Made by a program: the position numbers and the translations under genes. A stretch of 64,000 bases of DNA from Cerioporus squamosus (Eukaryota > Basidiomycota > Agaricomycetes > Polyporales > Polyporaceae): NCBI GenBank assembly GCA_022592435.1, contig JABYQS010000005.1:186001-250000 (forward strand). Reading direction: 5' to 3'. How positions within the stretch are numbered: position 1 is the stretch's first letter; every line of letters starts with the position of its first letter. Positions 34,410 through 46,051 of this stretch are shown here, one piece after another. The notes beneath the pieces were generated by a model. It worked only from the letters and a program-made list of their open reading frames with translations, did not search any database and was not told the DNA's origin.

Positions 34410-35295
34410 ATGTCGATCAACATTAAGGATGCGGTGTGCGTTCAGCATCTACCCTCGCAGGAACGTTTTGAACAAGCTAACCTTGGCTTTGTCAGAAAAG
34501 CTATCAGGGAGATGGTACCTATCATCGACCCCGAGGATGACTATCTCACTATTGCGGCTGCGGAGGAGCGGATGGCGATTACTCATGAGGCGCGACAGAA
34601 GGAGCTACACGAGGCGCATGTGAAACTCAAGCGTGAGTGGTCGACCATCTATGATTCTACTCTCGACATGTAGCTCATCCCTATTGCATCTCGACTTCGT
34701 GACCCTGTCGGAAACACACACTACTCCTCTGCTCTATCTGTTGCGCGCGCATCAGAACTTGCCAAGGTCCTCGAGGCCGCACGGATATCTGCTACCCGCC
34801 CCTCTACGATCCCCTCCGCGGAAGAACACGTTGCGCAGATGAACGACCTCGACGCCACGCGGCTCTCGCTCGCGAAAGCCATCAACGATGCCGAAGGCGC
34901 GCTAGCAGGCAAGGAGGCCGAGTTGACCCGGCTGAAGGAGGAGACAAGGGCGTTGGAGATGTCAGACCCTGCTGCAGAGCACGACCTCGATGCTACCGCG
35001 TGAGTACTCTCTCAACCTACCATCACTTCATGCGACTCAACGAAAGCTCTCTTGCGCGGTAGACTGCGTCTGGCCATGTATAAGGGTCTCGGATTTGAGC
35101 CCGTAATGGACAAGGATGGCCAGATGTTGAAGATCCTCATTCGTGAGTCTCCGCGTATGGTCATCCGGAGTTCACAAACTCACACAGGTCGCGCTTCCAG
35201 GGGCTGAGTCCGGAGACGTCCATCGCGTCACTTTCGACCGCAGCAAGTCAGATGCAGAGTATACGAACTTGCTGTGGAAGCTCGCCACTTCCTAG
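34410..35295 (+). CDS. SPC24: Kinetochore protein Spc24
   Basis: Exons 34410-34435, 34496-34632, 34756-34999, 35063-35142 and 35201-35295 are in phase and give 193 residues. Spc24 pairs with Spc25 in the Ndc80 complex, which links kinetochores to microtubules. The N-terminal part (AIREMVPIIDPEDDYLTIAA) and the central coiled coil (heptad-rich EAELTRLKEETRALE) precede the globular domain with ALRLAMYKGLGFEPVMDKDG and SGDVHRVTFDRSKSDAEY, ending LLWKLATS, as in other basidiomycete Spc24 proteins. The first intron was placed so that DAV joins KAIREM; reading through it would also be open but breaks the family pattern. The gene ends 293 bp before the convergent CAF-1 gene. Confidence 0.88.
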
Positions 35296-35588
35296 TCTCC
35301 TTGATCGCTGCCAGTCATGCTCGAGCTCGCCCTATGTATCATATAATGTGCTCTACCCGGGTCTCACCCAACCATGTATCTTCACGCCATAAGAATAGGA
35401 CATGTATAACAAAACAGGGATATATACAACAACTACACGATACATTGTAACACAACTCGATGCGACTGCACGCTCGCCGACAGAAACAGTGCAAGCACAT
35501 GTGTAGTCAAAGGGACAAATCACGACAGAGCAAGCTGCGCCTGCCCAACCGCAACCAATATCAGTACCAGTTCAAGCAAACATAACGG
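35296..35588. other. Short convergent intergenic region
   Basis: It holds the 3' ends of SPC24 (+) and the CAF-1 gene (-). It is AT-richer than its surroundings, with no further gene. Confidence 0.5.
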
Positions 35589-38576
35589 TCAGACACTGAC
35601 CCGCACATCCGCCTTGACGACCCACACCTTCTTCTCCTTGCACTTCTCGCCAACTTCTCGCACCTTCGCCTCGATCGCATTCTTCTTCACTTTGTGTGCC
35701 TGCAGTTCGCGATGCACCGTCTCCACGATGCATTGCAGGCTGCTTGTCCCGAGCGCGTCTATGCGTGCAAGCAGGTGTGGAAGGTGCGCGTCCGGGAACG
35801 CAGTCTTCGGCGCTGGTATGCCGCGTTTCGCATGCGGACCTGGGGACGCAGTCGTGTTCGAAGTCGAGCTCGAGCTGGGCGTCAGAAGACCGGATTGCGG
35901 GGTGGGAGACGACTTGGCGAGGTGGGGAGGTAACGCGGGGATCACGAAGCCGTCTGTGGTCTGCTTGTTACCATGTCCCGAACCCGAAGCAGTAGCCTGC
36001 TGTTCGACGGGCTGGGAGACGAACTTGAACGGATCGATTGGGAATGGTGTATCTGGGACGCCCGAGGACCACGGGTAAGCGGAGGCACGATATCAACAAG
36101 AAGGACGTACCATTGAACAGCTGTATACGATATGCCTTGAACGGCTCGTATGCGCAGCGCCCGATGTGCATCTCCCACTCCGGGCCTTTCGCAAAAGGCA
36201 CCAGAGGCACGACCACTCGTCGCTTCTTACCGGAGCCGCTCTTCTCCTTATCCTCTGTTGGTTTCCGCTTCCCGACCTTCCCAATGGGGGGTAGATCGAC
36301 GTCCGGAAAGTCAGGAGAGCCCATGCGATCCTCGATTGGCGTTCCGGGATCCTCGATGTCGTCGTCGTCGTCTACCAGCCAGCTGTCCAGATCCGAGTCC
36401 GGCTCGTCCTCCCCATCACCCTCATCCTCGGCGTCTTCAACGACGTCGTCTGCATCGCCCGCATCCTCCTCTGCCCACTCCTCGCCTGAGTCGTAGGTAT
36501 AGTCAACTTGCACAAGGTCCTTGGCAAAGGGAGTGCGTGGTCCAATCTCGCGCGAGTTTCGCGTGAATGTGCCGAAGTAACCTGGACGTGCATCCTCATG
36601 GAAGGACAGCGCCTTTGCCGGTATCGACTGGCGATCTCGCAGGAGAGCAAGCAGCCGGCGCACTTCAGAGTCGTCGCCCGCGACTTCGGCTTCGGTCAGC
36701 TGAGACATGAGACCACGTACCGACAGGGGGTTATATGTCTTGAACCCTGTGGGCTGCCGTGGTCGGCGAGGTGGATTGAGTCCCGGTGGAAACCGAGCCA
36801 ATATGGCTTGCAGTCGACCTACAATCCGGGTTAGATGTACAGGGATATGCAGAAGACGTCGAACGACTCACTCTCAGCACTTGTCGCCTGTGCATCGGTC
36901 ATCTCCACGTCCTCCGGTTCCGCCGCCGTTGCCTCATCCTCATCATCGTCAATGACGATGACGTTGCCTTCAGTGCGGCTGACAGGTCTTCGCTGCTTCT
37001 GGCGTCGCCTGCGTTCCCGGAACCAGTTCTCAGGAGCAAGTTCGGCACCCTTCTTCAAAGCAAATGGCCGGAATGTGCGCTGGAAGTCGGATTGGAAAGT
37101 TGCAGGTCCAGGAGAACCTGTTTCGCCTTCCTTCGCCACCTTTGTCTTAGATGGCGACGCGGTTGCAGGGGGTTTGGCCTTGCCAAAGAAGTTTGCCATG
37201 ATTGAGCGGGACTTGGCCTGCGCCTCCTGAGCTTTCTTCTCGCGTTCGGCCTTTGCAGCCTGCTTCTCCAGACGTTCCTTCTCCTGTAGGAGCGCGCCGG
37301 CAATTAGAAGCATGAACGGGATCCTTGAGGTGTCACAATACCTTCGCGGCCTTCTCAGCAGCTTTCTCAGGATCCACAGGTTTCTTGGGTCGTCCAATAG
37401 GCTTCTTCTCTGTCGTCTCTGGAGCATTCTCCTGAGGCCCTGAGGTCAACGCTAGCTTCATAGCACACTGGAGTAAAACGAACCTCGTTCTCAGGTGCCT
37501 CCGAGGTTTCCTTTCCGGAAGCAGCGTTGGAAGATGTCGGCTCAGGAGCGGCAGGGTTGGGCTTCGGGTCTCTCAAATCTATAACGGCCGTCCCCGGTAT
37601 GCCCTTCGTTCCACTTTTCGTCTTGGCAGGCAGTTTAGCATTGTTCTTGCTACCCAGGATGGTTGTTCGTTCGTCTTCAGGAAGGGACTCGAACAGTGCT
37701 TTCACTTCGTTCTTCGCCTGGGCATATCTCGGTCCAATGACCCCTCGGCTCAAGCGCGGACAGGGACGCACCTGTTGCCTCTCTCTGGACCTGTTGTCCG
37801 CCTTCTCCCTGGCAGCCTTGGGCAGCCAATCTCGACAATTGTCCGACACCTCCCACCGCCAAATCAACCAGGCAGCTGGGACCTTTCCACCCTCCCCAGT
37901 GTTCTCGAGGCCATAGTTGACACGCTTCGCAACAGACTTGATAGCTTCCTCTACCGTCTCAAGCGGGAGGATCGTCGGTGTCTTGCAATCTTCCTCCTCG
38001 TCTTCGTCTACAGCCGGAGACAATTCTTGTTGTATGTGCTTGGACAATGCCTGCAGCGTCTTGTCGCTATGGCATGGAGAGTACACGTGAAACCATTGCA
38101 CGAGAGCCGAGTAAGCCTGCCAACACGCACCTTTCGTGCACGAGCTTCGCAATGACTGGTTTGTGCTCGTCGGGAATGGTATTCAGGGGAGGCTGCTTCG
38201 ATGCCAATCGTTCTTCCAGCATCTCGCGGAACTTGACGATCTCTGTGGTGGGGGTGTTCGAGGACGCCACCTCACGGGTCGCGTGAAGATTTGTACGCAC
38301 CTTGCATGGTCTCCGACATCTTCTCGAATGAGAGGGATTTCTGCTTGAACACCAGCTTGCCATTCTTGTATTCAACCAATGACGGTCTGTCTGATTTGTC
38401 TGCGCGTAATGAGCGGTTGAACACGTGTAACCACCATGCTACCCGCTCACCGTTGAGCATGCCCTCGGAGGGGGCAGCTATGAAGCGCGACATGAGAGCA
38501 AGGAACACATGCACGGTGCATTCAACGCACCTTTGTTGAGGTCCGCGTTGGTCATGACGCTCATCGGGGTCTTCAT
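35589..38576 (-). CDS. Chromatin assembly factor 1 large subunit (CAF-1 p150/Cac1)
   Basis: Exons 38576-38531, 38399-38301, 38242-38131, 38066-37772, 37717-37484, 37431-37342, 37283-36872, 36818-36111 and 36052-35589 give 819 residues. CAF-1 deposits H3-H4 behind replication forks with PCNA. Seen in order: an N-terminal region with LVEYKNGKLVFKQKSLSFEK; a charged KER-like helix EKERLEKQAAKAEREKKAQE; a degenerate PIP box RSIMANFF (arginine where glutamine is usual); the conserved KALSFHEDARPGYFGTFTRN; and a strongly acidic ED region (DSGEEWAEEDAGDADD). A C-terminal helical domain ends the protein. It shares a 161-bp promoter gap, with an MCB site, with the divergent RFC gene. A mini-exon containing GMLN could replace the long first intron; I preferred skipping it. 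Confidence 0.92.
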
Positions 38577-38687
38577 GCACGTCGCGGAAGACGGTGGCCG
38601 GGGCGTCCTGGATGTGGTCGGGAACAGCGACGCGCTCCGTCACATCCCCTCTCTTACGGTGACCCACCGTGACGTGTCGCGCCCAAG

Positions 38688-38693
38688 ACGCGT
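38688..38693. promoter_or_regulatory. MCB (ACGCGT) site in the shared CAF-1/RFC promoter
   Basis: A perfect ACGCGT lies in the 161-bp gap between two divergent starts (38576 - and 38738 +). In fungi this hexamer is the MBF site that drives G1/S transcription of replication genes. A related GACGCG lies near 38630. Regulation is inferred from the motif and the roles of the genes. Confidence 0.5.
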
Positions 38694-38737
38694 CACACCG
38701 CGTTCCGGCGCACACCGTGACCTCCTTGCCTCCAACT

Positions 38738-40144
38738 ATGTCCTTCTTCCAGCCACACGCCCCCAAAGCCGCGCAGAAACAGGCTGCCGACCCCCAGCAT
38801 CAGCCATGGGTAGAGAAATAGTGAGCAGTCTGCTACCGTCGACGGGCTTCACGCTGACCAGCATCACCCAGTCGGCCCAAAACTATCGAAGACGTCTCTG
38901 CACAAGAACACACAGTGGCGGTCTTGCGGAAGACACTCACATCCTCAAATGTGCGCTGACTTGGCTGTCTATGGGCTGCAGCTGCTGACCTGGGAATAGC
39001 TGCCCCATATGCTGTTCTACGGGCCACCAGGAACCGGCAAGACATCCACTATCCTCGCGCTAGCACGGCAGCTCTTCGGGTGGGTACGCGTCCAATTACG
39101 TTCTTCGCAACTTACCTCACCGTATATCCAGCCCAGATAACTTCCGCTCTCGAGTACTTGAGCTGAACGCCTCTGACGAACGAGGTATTAGCATTGTCCG
39201 CGAGAAGATCAAGAACTTCGCCCGGCAGACCCCTCGTGCACAAGCAGTCGCGTCCGACGGGAAGACATACCCATGTCCACCATACAAGATCATCATCCTA
39301 GACGAGGCCGACTCCATGACACAGGACGCGCAAGCTGCTCTGCGCCGTATCATGGAGTTGTATGCTCGGATAACGCGGTTCTGCCTGGTGTGCAACTACG
39401 TGACAAGGTGCGTCTCTGCTTCCCCTCGGTGCTGTGCTCCCGGACCCTCATGGGGACACCTTCTCTTTGCCTTCAGAATCATCGAGCCACTAGCTTCACG
39501 TTGTTCCAAATTCCGCTTCAAGCCTCTCGACCCTTCCTCTACGTCCACGCGTCTCGAACAGATTGCGAGCGCGGAGAACGTCCCCGTCACCCCCGACACC
39601 ATTCAAGCCCTCATCTCCACCTCGCATGGAGACCTCCGCCGCGCAATCACATACCTCCAGTCCGCGTCGCGTCTCGCGATGTCAACGACACCTCCCAGCA
39701 AAATCACACCTCGCGACGTCCAGGAGATCGCTGGCGTGGTCCCAGATGCCGTCGTTGTGGACTTCGCCAGTGCCCTGGGGATCGAGCAGGTCGGCGGGGA
39801 TGGTATGGACATTGACATGGACGGCTCGGGCAAGGTCAAGGCAAAGGGCTTCGACGGCGTAAGAAAGAAAGTGAGCGAGATCATCCGAGAAGGATACTCG
39901 GCCTCTCAGATGATATCACAGGTAAGCTGTTCAACGGCTCAGTCTACTTTGACGCGGCCTAATTTCGTGTTTGTAGCTGCATGACCACGTCGTGCTCCAC
40001 CCTACGTTGACTGCGAGGCAGAAGTCGCGGTGTGCTTTGGCCTTTGCAGAGGCCGACAAGGCTCTGTGTGATGGCGCCGATGAGGAGCTGTGGATACTGG
40101 AGGTTGGACTGCGTGTGCACAAAGCCATGACATCTCAGTCGTGA
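38738..40144 (+). CDS. RFC2: Replication factor C small subunit (yeast Rfc2/human RFC4 type)
   Basis: Exons 38738-38820, 38872-38950, 39000-39079, 39132-39407, 39477-39921 and 39977-40144 give 376 residues. The clamp loader opens PCNA and loads it on primed DNA. It has a Walker [16 protein letters not shown], Walker [11 protein letters not shown], sensor region [16 protein letters not shown] and the arginine-finger motif [11 protein letters not shown], with ASDERGI typical of RFC subunits. [16 protein letters not shown] and the long insert before KGFDGVRKK fit the Rfc2/RFC4 branch better than Rfc3/4/5; the branch call is family knowledge. The first exon supplies the usual [14 protein letters not shown] box, split by intron 1. 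An acidic loop with [11 protein letters not shown] is an insertion common in fungi. Confidence 0.92.
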
Positions 40145-40495
40145 CGTACGATACCATGTCAGTCTGTAGCATTAGTCGCTTTCGTCGCATCTTGCTTTGT
40201 ATATCGTGCATACATGACGGCATCGTGAGCTGAAGTTGGGAAGCGACTGTCCACGCGACAGGATCTAGCACAAGTTCACGGACGATGAGCTTAGAGCTAC
40301 ATAAAGGAAAGCTTCATTGATGTATGGACGTGTGCGTACGAGCATGTAACAACAACAGAAGATGTGCAAGAAACAGACAGAGACAGACAGCGACGATGCC
40401 AGACGAAAGCATGCATGTGGACCTAAACTCCACCCTCTCGCATCCTACACCGGCGCATACATATATACATCGTGATCAGTCGTAAGTCTGTGGCT
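40145..40495. other. Convergent 3' intergenic region
   Basis: It lies between the RFC (+) and Ssb (-) stops. AT-rich, with no gene seen. Confidence 0.5.
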
Positions 40496-41720
40496 CTACC
40501 GCATGCCAGCGGTCGCCTTTTGCAGCGCACGCTTGATGCCCAGCTGCGCCTTGCGGAGCTCGTCCGCCGACGAGTCCTCGATCTCCAGCTTCTCGAGCGC
40601 ACGCGCAAGCTCGGCCTCGACCTGAGCCTTAGCATGACGCTTGATCTTCATGCCGATCTCGGGCGAAGTGATGGTATTCTCAACCTGGTGGATGTAGCTC
40701 TCCAGGTCGGCCTTCGCCTCGTGCCGAGCGCTGAAGTCCTTGTCAGCCTGCTTGTAGTGCTCAGCGTCCTTAATCATCTGGTCGATCTCTACTGATGAGA
40801 GACGGCCGACAGAGTTCTGGATGCCTGTAAAAGATTAACATGGTGAGTATCATCCCAGTGAGATGATTCGACGGGGATACGTACTGATCTGGGCCTTGCG
40901 GCCAGATGCGCGGTCCTGGGCAGTGACCTTGAGCAGACCGTTCGCGTCAAGCTCGAAGGTAGTGATGAGCTCAGCCTGGCCGCGGGGCATGGGGGGAATG
41001 CCAGTGAGCTCGAACTCGCCAAGCAGACGGTTGTCGCGGCACTGCGTACGCTCGCCCTCGTACACGGGGAAGGTGACAGTCGTCTGATTGTCCTCAACGG
41101 TGGTGAAGACACGGGACTTGTTGGTGGGGATGGGGGTGTTACGGGGGACGACGACACCGAAGATGTCACCCTGCATGGCGACACCGAGGGAAAGGGGAGC
41201 AACATCGAGGAGGAGGAGGTCGGCGGTCTTCTCAGAGGTCTGACCGGTGAGGACGGCGGCCTGGACAGCGGCACCGTAGGCAACAGCCTCATCGGGGTTG
41301 ATGGACTTGTTGAGCTGACGGCCACCGAAGTACTCCGAGACCAAGGACTGAACCTTGGGAATACGAGTAGAACCGCCGACAAGGACGATATCGTCAACCT
41401 TCTCCCGGGGCATCTTCGCGTCCTTGAGCACGCGCTCGACGGGGTCAAGGGTCGACTTGAAGAGGGGGGCGTTGATCTCCTCGAAACGAGCACGAGTGAT
41501 GTTCGCCGAGAAGTCCTCACCCTGGAGTGGAAGAGATTGAGCATAATGTCGACTTCGGGAGAGCATGATATGTCCGTACCTGGTAGAGCGAGTCGACCTC
41601 AACGGTGGTCTGGGCAACGCTGGAGAGAGTGCGCTTAGCGCGCTCGCAGGCGCTGCGAAGACGACGAAGGGCACGAGCATCGTCGGAGATGTCGTGGCCA
41701 GTCTTCTTCTGGAACTCCTT

Positions 41721-41762
<42 letters not shown>

Positions 41763-42665
41763 CAAGTGAGTGTCACCAGCAGTAGCCTTGACAGCGAAGA
41801 CACCACCGGTAATGTTGAGGAGAGAGACATCGAAAGTTCCACCACCGAGATCGAAGATGAGGACGTTCTTCTCCTGGCTTGATTGGCGGTCAAGACCGTA
41901 GGCAATGGCAGCAGCGGTGGGCTCGTTGATGATACGGAGGACCTCGAGACCAGCGATAGCACCAGCATCCTTGGTCGCAAGACGTTGTGAGTCGTTGAAG
42001 TAGGCAGGAACACTAGCACTCTGTCAGTCTCCATACACGCGTCAAACGCAAGAAATTTGCTCACGTCACGACAGCCTTCTTGACGGTCTTGCCGAGCTTG
42101 GCCTCAGAGATCTCCTTCATCTTAGTGAGGACCATGGAGGAAATCTCCTGGGGGCTGAAGGTCTTCTCCTCGCCGAGGTAGTTGACCTTGATGAGAGGGG
42201 AGCCGTTCCTCTCAATGACCTCAAACGGCCAATGTGCCATATCCTTCTTCACATCAGGATCGCTGGGAAGAAGAAAATTTGGTACGCTGCATCCATCCGG
42301 GCAGTCTGTCTACTTACTCGTATCTCCGGCCGATGAGACGCTTAGCATCGAAGACCGTGTTCTTGGGGTTCATCGCGGCCTGGTTCTTGGCGGCATCACC
42401 GATGAGACGCTCCTCCGCAGAGAACGCGACGTAGGAGGGAGTGGTCCGGTTACCCTCTGCAGCATGACCTTGAGAGCACATTCCCAGCACCAGAGGAAGA
42501 GCACGTACGGTCATTGGCGATGATCTCGACACGGTCGTTTTGCCAGACACCGACACAGCTGCAGGCGCGTCAGTTTCGCGCAGATTTGTGAAGCAGCAAG
42601 AGAGATACGCACGAGTAGGTGGTACCGAGATCAATGCCAACAGCGCCGTCGAATACGTCCTCCAT
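40496..42665 (-). CDS. SSB1: Ribosome-associated Hsp70 of the Ssb type
   Basis: Exons 42665-42613, 42558-42509, 42456-42318, 42262-42065, 42012-41580, 41521-40885 and 40824-40496 give 612 residues, the normal Ssb length. Ssb binds nascent chains at the ribosome together with the RAC complex. The start [19 protein letters not shown] and the phrase [12 protein letters not shown] are Ssb-like rather than Ssa-like. Nucleotide-binding motifs [12 protein letters not shown] and [13 protein letters not shown] are intact. The substrate domain is complete, and the C-terminus ends [12 protein letters not shown] without the EEVD of cytosolic Ssa proteins, as expected for Ssb. It shares a 191-bp divergent promoter with mitochondrial uS2m, both being translation genes. 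Confidence 0.95.
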
Positions 42666-42856
42666 TTTTGTTGAAGAGAGAAAGAGCGAGGGAGTGGGAG
42701 AAGAAGAAGATGGGAGGATGAGGCGAAGCTGAGAGGACGGGCGGTTCAAGAAGAGAGAAAAAAATCGATCGTGGCCGCTGAGGTAAGCGACTGCCACGCG
42801 CGCCCGGAACGCGCCTTGCCATTCGCCGCCACCGCGTCCTCCGTCTCGTCCCAGCC

Positions 42857-43821
42857 ATGGCCGCCGCCCTCGCCCGCTCCCTCGCTGCCTCCGCCGCACG
42901 CTCTGCTCGCTGCACACGGCTTCCGACATCGGCCGCAGCACACGTCCGGCACTCCTCGTTTGCGAGGGTCGAGGAGAGGCCGCTCGAGACGACCGAGGAC
43001 TGGACCAACTTCCAGCTCAAGCGCGCAGAGTACCAGACATTGGGTGCGTGTCACGCTATGCCGGCTGCTGTCTTCGTCCTCTGACGATACTTGCAGTCGA
43101 CACGTTCTCCGAGTATGGCTCGACGCAGACGCGGGACAACACCTTCCAGCCCCACCACTCCCTCCATCGACCCGTAGCACCCTCCGACATCACCCTCTCC
43201 GCTCTCATCGCTTCCGGGGCTCACTTTGGCCACTCACAGAAGCGCATGAACCCCAACTTCGTGCCGTACGCGTACGGTGTCCGCGCAGGCATCACCATCA
43301 TCGACCTCGACCACACTCTCCCCCTCCTCCGCCGTGCCGCACAGGTCGTACGAGGTGTCGCTGCCCGCGGCGGCTCCATCGTCTTCGTCGGCACACGGTC
43401 AGACCTCCGCCCGGCAGTGCGTCTGGCAGCCGAACGCATGGGCAAGCAGGGATACCACGTCGGCGAGCGTTGGTTACCGGGTACTCTCACGAACAGGGTG
43501 CACATGTTTGGTCCGGAGGTCGCTGGTGAGGAGCAGGTCATCCCCGACCTGGTCGTCTTCCTCAACCCCATCCCCAACATCCACGCCATCCGAGAGTGCG
43601 CGCTCGAGCACGTGCCGACAATCGGCATTGTCGACTCGAACGTCGATCCCCGAGTGGTCATGTACCCCATCCCGGCGAACGACGAGAGCACTCGGACAGC
43701 AGAACTCGTCGCGGGACTGCTCAGCGTGGCCGGTCGCGAAGGAGTCGCTATCTATCAGGAGGAACAGGCAAAAGCTGTTGCACGCGCAGCGAGGAGGCCA
43801 CAGCGCTTCAGGGACAACTAG
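42857..43821 (+). CDS. Mitochondrial small-subunit ribosomal protein uS2m (MRP4 homologue)
   Basis: Two exons, 42857-43043 and 43097-43821, give 303 residues. The first 35 residues are rich in Ala, Arg and Ser without acids ([19 protein letters not shown]), a likely mitochondrial targeting signal. The S2 domain is shown by [51 protein letters not shown] and IPANDEST, the conserved uS2 strings. It acts in the mitochondrial 28S-type subunit. The stop is only 38 bp from the stop of the convergent anthranilate synthase gene, so their transcripts probably overlap. Confidence 0.93.
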
Positions 43822-43859
43822 CATGGCATAGATCGCTATATACATTATGTCTTCTAATA

Positions 43860-45772
43860 TCATGATGTCGGTGCACTCTTCGCATTTTGGATGTCGTACC
43901 AGTACTCTGCAACCATTGGTCAGCTTCGTACGGAGAATGTCGGTCCAGGGCAGACGTACGCTCAGCAGCCTCGAGTGCCCTCATGTTGCCCTTCAGCTTG
44001 TTCAGAGTCTCGACATACTCATCCTCCTCCACGCTGTCGAAGACAATGCCACCACCTGCTTGGAGATATGCAATGCCGTCCTTGAATGTCATTGTGCGGA
44101 TAGCGATGCAGGTGTCCATCTCATCCTCGGCGAAGTCGAAACGGCCCACAGCGCCGGCATAAATACCTCGTCGCTGCTTCTCGAGCTCGTAGATTAGCTC
44201 AATGGCCTTAATTTTGGGTGCGCCCGACACCGTTCCCGCAGGGAAGATGGATCGAAATGCGTCGAACCTGCAGGATCCAGAAATTCAGCAGGGAGTTCTC
44301 TTCCGCGACCGGGAAAGCTCACCTGTTCTTCCCCTCGCGCAGCAGACCAGACACTTGTGAAGTCAAGTGAATGACATGACTGAACTTCTCCAGCTTCAAC
44401 AGATGATCGACGTGCACCGTTTCCGGCTTGCAGACGCGGTTCACGTCGTTCCGTGCGAGGTCGACCAACATAATATGTTCTGCGCGGTCCTTTTCCGAGT
44501 TGAGCAACTCAGCCCCTAACCGTTCGTCCTCTTAAGTTCGCACACAATGTCAGTGCGTAGGCATGTGCGGCGTCGTTGCAAGAGCGCATACCTTCCACAG
44601 TCTGGCCCCTACGGATCGTCCCAGCGATGGCATGGTTGTACACCTTGTTCTTCTCGACCTTGCACAGCGTCTCCGGACTCGCACCGACGATTTGGAGGTG
44701 GCCACAATCGAGGTAGAACATGTAAGGACTCGGGTTGATGCGTCGAAGGTGGCGGTAGGCGTTGAACGGGTGTAGGTTCGTTGGTCTTGCCAGACGCTGC
44801 GATGGTACGGCCTGAATGATGTCTCCCGCGACGATATGCTCCTTCAGCTTCTTCACGAAGCCCTCGTACCCCTCCTTCCCCACATTCGAGACCGCCTCGT
44901 TGCCCAGTATGATCGGCTGCTGGTACACTTCTGGGGTCGTCGTGCTCATGACGAGCTTCGCAAGTCGCCGCGCTTTTGACACCGCCGTCTGGTAGATGAA
45001 CGAGAGATTCACATGACCTGCGTCCCCAGGGCAGTGAACGTGCGAGACGACCTTGAGGCTTTGGTAGAGGTGGTCGTAGATGAGGAGAGTATCGACGAGC
45101 ATGAAGATCGCCTCGGGGATGCGTAGTGGATCCTCAAGCGGGCACATAGTCTTGGGCTCAAAGTGCTGGATGGCATCATACCCGACATACCCAATCGCGC
45201 CGCCAGTGAAGGTCGGTACCTCGGGGAGCTTCACGTACTTGTACATCCCGAGCTCCTTCTGCAACGCCACCATGGGGTCTCCGGTGTTCTCTTCATTGGG
45301 GCCGACCCGGATGATCTTGAATGGGTCTTCGGCATACTATGAGATGTTGTTTTCGACGCGAGAAGTGGAGGACGCACCTGCTCCGATGAAGCTGTACCGT
45401 GCCAAGTTCTCGCCCGCTATCACTGACTCCAGGAGGAAGCTGTACTTCGAGTCCTTCGCTATCCGCAGATACGCGACACATGGCGTAAGGAGGTCCCCCG
45501 GGAGCTCGACGTATACAGGAACGCAATTTCCACGCTTCTCCTTGAGGATGATGTTTTCGATGGTCGAGAGCGGCGGAAACGCCGGGAGTTTCTGTGAAAG
45601 CCCATATGCACAGTCAAAAATCCTGCTACAGCGTCTGATCAAAGCTCGGCTTGACCTGCGTGTCCACGGACATATTGGAAGGAGGCGACTGTGTCAGGAA
45701 GGGAGTGGAGGTGGCGGTCGAAGCCGAGGAGGGACTTATAGACGTCCACTTGGTCAGATCGTTCAATACCAT
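43860..45772 (-). CDS. TRP2: Anthranilate synthase component I (TRP2)
   Basis: Exons: first exon ending 45656, then 45591-45378, 45326-44592, 44530-44323, 44267-43960 and 43906-43860. The enzyme turns chorismate and glutamine-derived ammonia into anthranilate, the first tryptophan step. [15 protein letters not shown] fits the LLES-X10-S feedback site for tryptophan, so inhibition is expected. Catalytic strings [39 protein letters not shown] and [15 protein letters not shown] are intact; the end [10 protein letters not shown] is typical. There is no fused glutamine amidotransferase. The start is uncertain: ATG 45772 gives 542 residues, ATG 45673 in the same frame gives 509. Intron 1 begins with codons reading VKPSFDQT, which resemble the family N-terminus, so the first splice site may differ. 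Confidence 0.93.
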
Positions 45773-46051
45773 GTACCGGAGAATGCCCGCCTCATGAGTC
45801 ACCGCGTCGCCGCAGGCCTTCTGTCCACGATCGGAGGCACAGCTGCATCTCCATCTCAGTTCCGACTCTGTACGCTCGCAATAACAAATGGCACTGTCTA
45901 GTGGTCCACCACGAAGCTGTCGGAACGAGGAGGAGACGAGCAGTTGGTTAGATCTGGGATCTCGGACGTTCCACGACGGAGCGCCGGAGTGTTTGAGTGA
46001 CGCTTTTGTGGCTTGCCTCCTTCCTCCTCGACTTTAAGTTCGCTCAGCGCC

